Positions 59,957-64,000 of a stretch of 64,000 bases of DNA are shown here, one piece after another. Position numbers and translations under genes: made by a program. This DNA is from RGIG1927 sp045546275. GTDB taxonomy: Bacteria > Bacillota > Clostridia > UMGS1883. The notes under the pieces are model-generated. The model saw only the letters and a program-made list of their open reading frames with translations, did not search any database and was not told the DNA's origin. The first letter of the stretch is position 1, and each line of letters opens with the position of its first letter. The DNA lies in NCBI GenBank assembly GCA_045546275.1, contig JAZQCM010000001.1, positions 248,001-312,000 of the forward strand, in the 5' to 3' direction.

Positions 59957-61144
59957 ATGACAATTGCAGAACTTAAAAAGGAGTTTATCAAATACTACGG
60001 AGGTAGCGAAGAAGATATCCGTATCTTTATGTCTCCCGGTAGAGTAAACCTTATCGGTGAACATACCGACTATTGCGGTGGCTTCGTATTCCCCGCAGCT
60101 ATCACAATGGGTACATATATTGCTGCAAGAAAGACTGATGACAAAATCATCAAGATGCGTGCAACAGACCTTCCCGATTATGTTGAAGCTGATGCTACAA
60201 GAATTAACGACTACAAGCACCTTTCCTGGGGTAACTATCAGTTAGGTGTTGCTGCTGAACTTGAAAAGCGCGGCTATGAAATCGTTGGTTGTGAACTTTT
60301 GTTTGACGACACAATTCCTCACGGTGGCGGTCTTTCCTCCTCTGCAGCTATCGAAGTTGCTACAGCTATCACATTTGCAACATTCTCTAATGAATTAAAG
60401 GGTATTACAGAACCCCTCGATATGATTGAAATGGCTCTTTGCGGTCAGGGTGCTGAAAACAACTACTGTGGCGTTAACTGCGGTATTATGGACCAGTTTG
60501 CTTCCGCTATGGGCAAAAAGGATCACGTTATTTTCCTCGACTGCAGAAAGCTTGAAGATTACAAGCTTGTTCCTCTTAAGATGGATGGTTATAAGATTGT
60601 TATTTCCAACACAAACAAGAAGAGAAGCCTTGCTGACAGTAAGTACAACGAAAGAAGAGCTGAAACAGAAGAAGGTTTGGCTGAACTTCAGCAGGCTCTC
60701 CCCAACGCTACTTGCCTTGGCGACATTTCCCTTGAGGAATTTGAAGCTAACAAGCACCTTATCAAGCGTGACATAGTTCGTCAGAGAGTAACTCATGTTA
60801 TTGAAGAAGACGACAGAGTATTAAAGTCCATTGAAGCTTTACAGAAGGGCGATATTTTGGAATTTGGCAGACTCATCAATGCCAGCGGCGATTCTCTCCG
60901 TGACCTTTACGAAGTAACAGGAAAAGAGCTTGACACATTAGTTTCCGAAGCAAGAAAGATTGATGGTACAATTGGTTCCAGAATGACAGGCGCAGGCTTT
61001 GGCGGTTGCACAATGAGCATTGTTCGTGAAGATGCTGTTGATAAGTTCATTGAAGAAGTTGGTAAGGCTTATAACGAAATTATCGGCTACCCCGCTTCCT
61101 TCTATGTTGATGACATCGGTGACGGCGGCCACGAAGTAAAGTAA
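59957..61144 (+). CDS. galK: GalK, galactokinase
   Basis: The 395-residue GHMP kinase phosphorylates galactose at C1. It has the galactokinase signature GRVNLIGEHTDYCGG (about 28-42), the ATP loop GGGLSSSAA (about 124) and the C-terminal GAGFGGCTMS. Codon use is biased, suggesting high expression. AAGGAG lies upstream. The other Leloir genes (galT, galE) are not in the window. Confidence 0.97.
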   Translation: MTIAELKKEFIKYYGGSEEDIRIFMSPGRVNLIGEHTDYCGGFVFPAAITMGTYIAARKTDDKIIKMRATDLPDYVEADATRINDYKHLSWGNYQLGVAAELEKRGYEIVGCELLFDDTIPHGGGLSSSAAIEVATAITFATFSNELKGITEPLDMIEMALCGQGAENNYCGVNCGIMDQFASAMGKKDHVIFLDCRKLEDYKLVPLKMDGYKIVISNTNKKRSLADSKYNERRAETEEGLAELQQALPNATCLGDISLEEFEANKHLIKRDIVRQRVTHVIEEDDRVLKSIEALQKGDILEFGRLINASGDSLRDLYEVTGKELDTLVSEARKIDGTIGSRMTGAGFGGCTMSIVREDAVDKFIEEVGKAYNEIIGYPASFYVDDIGDGGHEVK

Positions 61145-61159
61145 TTAAAATACATATTT

Positions 61160-61184
61160 AAGAGGATATCTATGATATCCTCTT
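61160..61184 (+). terminator. terminator after galK
   Basis: AAGAGGATATC (61160-61170) pairs with GATATCCTCTT (61174-61184) around a three-base loop, followed by T residues. Confidence 0.9.
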
Positions 61185-61199
61185 TTTCTTTTTAAAGCA

Positions 61200-61228
61200 T
61201 TGCCTTTTACCCTTACTTATGGTAGAAT
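61200..61228 (+). promoter_or_regulatory. promoter for the arabinofuranosidase gene
   Basis: TTGCCT (61200-61205) and TAGAAT (61223-61228) are 17 bases apart, about 32 bases before the start. Moderate match. Confidence 0.55.
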
Positions 61229-61259
61229 TATTGTATTATAAACTATAAGGTGATTTATT

Positions 61260-64000
61260 ATGAAAAAAGTTTTATCAATTATACTCTCGTTAGTTATTTT
61301 TCTGTCCACACTCAGCATTCCGATAGTTGCAAAGGAATATGAGAACGCCCTTGTTTTGTACTATTCTTTCGACAATGGCGGTGCTGCTGACATAGGCGAC
61401 GATGCCCAGTGCTTTAATGTTAGCTTTTCAGAAACAGAATCTGTTATTGGGAAAGCAATGTTTCTTGACGGGAATTCCTCATATTTACAGCTTTCCTCAA
61501 ATCTTAATGAGCATTTAAGCGGTGATTTCACCATTTCTACCTGGGCAAGATTTGACTCACTTAACTGGTGGATGCGCTTGTTTGACTTTGGTTCAGGCAA
61601 CACAAACTATGCTTTTTTGGGCCTTTCTGCTCCTAACGATATCCGTTATGCTCTTTTGACCGACAAAACAAAAACCGAGCTTAATATGACAGCTATTGGT
61701 AAAATACAAGAAGATACATGGTCGCACTTTACCCTTGTGCGTGAAAAAAAAGTTATGAAGCTTTACATAAACGGTGTTTTAATGTGCGAAAGTAAAATTT
61801 TTGGCGAAAACTCCCCTTGCGACATATCCTCTTCACAAAACTACATAGGAAAATCCCAGTTTTCCGCAGACCCTTATTTTCATGGATATATTGACGAATT
61901 CAAGGTTTTCAGCAAGGCACTTAACAAAAGAGAAATTGTTGTAAACATGGCGGATAATATAAAGGCAGATTTTGCCCACACTATCCCCTTGCATTCAAAC
62001 CTTTATGACGGATACACTGCAAAGGAAAGCCTTAACCTTATATCATTTGAAACCGAAAACACAAGCATTTTATGGTCTTCTAACAATGAAGATGTTATTG
62101 CACCTGATGGCACAGTTATACGCGGTGAATTTGATGAAGATGTGTTAGTTACTGCAAAAGTTTCAACTAATGGAGTTGAAAGCGAATACACATACAAGGT
62201 TTTTGTCCCATCAAAGAATGAAGTTGATGCAAAAATAACTATTGATGCAAACAAAAAGGGCGTTGACATAAACCCTGATATGATAGGCTTATTCTTCGAG
62301 GATATCAACTACGCCGCTGATGGCGGTTTGTATGCCGAGCTCATACAAAACCGTTCCTTTGAAAACGTGAATGCACAGTGGGATGCAGTTTTAAAGCCGA
62401 TACCCGGCCATGCATGGACAATTAATGCAGCTGACTATCAGTTCATGACCGAAGGTGGTTTGAACGAAAACAACCCTACATATTTACGTATTAACAATCC
62501 TTCCTCATTAGCTTCATTTTCAAACATATGCTACGAAGGATTCAGCGTAAAAAAAGGTGAAAAGCTTGATTTTTCTGCCTTTCTGCGAATCGAAGGTGAA
62601 AAACCAGGCAAGCTGATGGTAACAGTTCTTGACAACGACCGCCTTATTGGCAGATGCTTTATTGAAGATATTACAAACGAGTGGACTAAACACGAGGAAG
62701 TTATCACAGCAGTTGCCGACAGTAACAATGCAACGGTGAAAATCACCATTTTATCTGATTTCGAAGGAACGATTGACTTTGATATGGTTTCACTCTTCCC
62801 TCAGAACACCTGGATGAACAGGAAAAACGGATTAAGAAAAGATTTGGTGCAGATGTTAAAAGACTTACATCCGGGATTTCTCAGATTCCCCGGTGGCTGT
62901 ATTATTGAAGGGTACAACCTTTCAAATCGATACAGCTGGAAAGATACAGTTGGTCCTGTTGAAGAGAGAAAAGAAAACTGGAACCGCTGGCAGATGCACA
63001 CAGGCGGAGACGGAAGATATGCTTACTGCCAGAGCTACGGCTTAGGCTTTTATGAATATTTCCTTCTTTGTGAAGATATTGGTGCATTCCCTCTTCCGGT
63101 TGTGAATGTGGGTATTGGTTGCCAGTATCAGACGGGCGATGTTTCCTCGATGGATGATTTGTATTCAATATACATTCAGGATGCCCTTGATTTAATTGAA
63201 TTTGCAAACGGTGACACTGACACCAAATGGGGCTCTGTTCGTGCTGAAATGGGTCATAGCGAGCCTTTTAATCTTGAATATATCGGCATTGGCAACGAGC
63301 AATGGGAAACAGACAGAGTTAATTTCTTTGAGCGTTACGAAGCCTTTGAAGAAGAAATTCATAAGGTTTATCCCGACATTAAGCTTATCGCCACCTCGGG
63401 GCCTGATGCGAGTGGCGCAAGATATGACGATGCATGGAGCTTTTTAAAGGCTCATGCTATTAATGGAGAAGACAACTTTGCATTTGCAGTTGATGAGCAC
63501 TATTATCGCACACCCGAATGGTTTTATACAAACCTTGACCGTTACGACGGTTTTGACAGAAATGGCTATAAGGTATTCCCGGGTGAATACGCATCAAGAA
63601 ATAGCCAGAGTCTCAGCGAAAACAACATGAACTCCGCCCTTTCCATTGCAGCATTTATGACAAGCCTTGAAAAGAATGCCGACGTAGTAGCGCTTGCATC
63701 CTATGCCCCCCTTTTCGCCCGAGAAGGCTTTACTCAGTGGGCACCCGACCTGATTGGCTTTAATAATTCATCAGTTTACGGTTCACCTGATTACTACGTG
63801 CAAAGCATGTACTCAAACAATTTAGGCTCTTACACCATTGAAAACAAAACCGAAAACTATAAAAACAGCTTCACTCCTCACGGAAGAGTTGGCATAAGCA
63901 CATGGACAACCTCTGCTGAATTTTATGATATAAAAATCACCAACAATTTAACAGGAGAAGAAATTGAATTAGGTGAGCCTGTAATCACAGGTAACGGCAG
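61260..64000 (+). CDS. secreted multidomain GH51-type alpha-L-arabinofuranosidase (cut by window end)
   Basis: The frame is open from ATG 61260 to the window end (over 910 residues). It has a signal peptide (1-24), a LamG/concanavalin-like domain (about 28-225) and a bacterial Ig-like segment (about 235-315). The GH51 start region follows (GLFFEDINYAADGGLYAEL, about 341-359), then a carbohydrate-binding jelly roll (about 375-510), and a catalytic barrel with FLRFPGG, the acid/base glutamate in GIGNEQW and the probable nucleophile in FPGEYAS. It should release arabinose from arabinan or arabinoxylan outside the cell. AAGGTGA lies seven bases before the start. Confidence 0.9.
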   Translation, partial: MKKVLSIILSLVIFLSTLSIPIVAKEYENALVLYYSFDNGGAADIGDDAQCFNVSFSETESVIGKAMFLDGNSSYLQLSSNLNEHLSGDFTISTWARFDSLNWWMRLFDFGSGNTNYAFLGLSAPNDIRYALLTDKTKTELNMTAIGKIQEDTWSHFTLVREKKVMKLYINGVLMCESKIFGENSPCDISSSQNYIGKSQFSADPYFHGYIDEFKVFSKALNKREIVVNMADNIKADFAHTIPLHSNLYDGYTAKESLNLISFETENTSILWSSNNEDVIAPDGTVIRGEFDEDVLVTAKVSTNGVESEYTYKVFVPSKNEVDAKITIDANKKGVDINPDMIGLFFEDINYAADGGLYAELIQNRSFENVNAQWDAVLKPIPGHAWTINAADYQFMTEGGLNENNPTYLRINNPSSLASFSNICYEGFSVKKGEKLDFSAFLRIEGEKPGKLMVTVLDNDRLIGRCFIEDITNEWTKHEEVITAVADSNNATVKITILSDFEGTIDFDMVSLFPQNTWMNRKNGLRKDLVQMLKDLHPGFLRFPGGCIIEGYNLSNRYSWKDTVGPVEERKENWNRWQMHTGGDGRYAYCQSYGLGFYEYFLLCEDIGAFPLPVVNVGIGCQYQTGDVSSMDDLYSIYIQDALDLIEFANGDTDTKWGSVRAEMGHSEPFNLEYIGIGNEQWETDRVNFFERYEAFEEEIHKVYPDIKLIATSGPDASGARYDDAWSFLKAHAINGEDNFAFAVDEHYYRTPEWFYTNLDRYDGFDRNGYKVFPGEYASRNSQSLSENNMNSALSIAAFMTSLEKNADVVALASYAPLFAREGFTQWAPDLIGFNNSSVYGSPDYYVQSMYSNNLGSYTIENKTENYKNSFTPHGRVGISTWTTSAEFYDIKITNNLTGEEIELGEPVITGNG

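Noticed and set aside
1..64000. CRISPR arrays, tRNA/rRNA genes, insertion sequences, prophage or toxin-antitoxin genes
   Set aside because: All gaps are under about 180 bases and are explained by promoters and hairpins; no regularly spaced repeats, cloverleaf sequences or transposase-like proteins were seen.

Overview
The window is chromosomal DNA from a low-GC, endospore-forming Firmicute. Its gene families and gene orders point to the class Clostridia, most likely a gut or rumen Oscillospiraceae/Ruminococcaceae-type anaerobe. The evidence is a GerA-type germination gene, a GerMN-domain lipoprotein, formate-tetrahydrofolate ligase, a GGGtGRT protein paired with an Fe-S scaffold, DUF1934, DUF4364 and TSCPD proteins typical of Clostridia, strong AGGAGG ribosome sites and sigma-A promoters. 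Coding density is very high: no gap exceeds about 180 bases. I see no tRNA, rRNA, CRISPR, insertion sequence or prophage, so this looks like core chromosome rather than a mobile island.

Layout. 1-4.4 kb (minus): the start of a gerA-type gene, then a lipoprotein / response regulator / histidine kinase / leucine-rich-repeat operon. 4.5-8.6 kb (plus): ClC chloride channel with TrkA and TrkH. 8.6-12.7 kb (minus): DUF188 protein and cell-wall amidase, then ruvCAB. 12.7-15.5 kb (plus): argG and argH behind a strong promoter with a palindromic operator candidate. 15.5-22.1 kb (minus): a six-gene run (PhoP/PhoR-like pair, GerMN lipoprotein, HAD phosphatase, ABC-F ATPase, degenerate isopropylmalate-dehydrogenase-like protein). 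22.2-26 kb (plus): fhs, tsaE, tsaB, rpiB, nrdR. 26-30 kb (plus): polyamine transporter potA, potB and a potC-potD fusion. 30-32.6 kb (minus): blaI, a truncated M56 sensor and an M23 peptidase, with two BlaI operators on the promoter. 32.7-34.4 kb (minus): the GGGtGRT/NifU-like pair. 34.5-42.7 kb (minus): ung, acetyltransferase, rpsU, HIT protein, alaS, TSCPD protein, AI-2E-type transporter, small membrane protein, PRC-barrel protein and an S41 protease. 42.7-51.9 kb (minus): argS with DUF1934, then maf-mreBCD-mrdA-minCD-mgsA for cell shape and division. 52-53 kb: HtrA protease, divergent from lon-engB (plus). 56.2-59.2 kb (minus): a cysteine-rich unknown, an SDR oxidoreductase and radA. 59.3-64 kb (plus): DUF4364 protein, galK and a large secreted GH51-type arabinofuranosidase cut by the window end.

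The points I would look at first are: a PhoR-like kinase whose only sensible start is ATT; 11-bp tandem repeats at the promoter of the adjacent regulator; a full-length isopropylmalate-dehydrogenase-fold protein that has lost its catalytic residues; the GGGtGRT/NifU-like pair; the BlaR1-like sensor split into M56 and M23 proteins; the potC-potD fusion; and a min locus without minE. No wholly new multi-gene system such as a defence island or retron is evident. The unknown biology here is in small conserved but uncharacterised Clostridia genes. Start codons were chosen from ribosome-site spacing; all family names come from reading the proteins by eye, without database searches.
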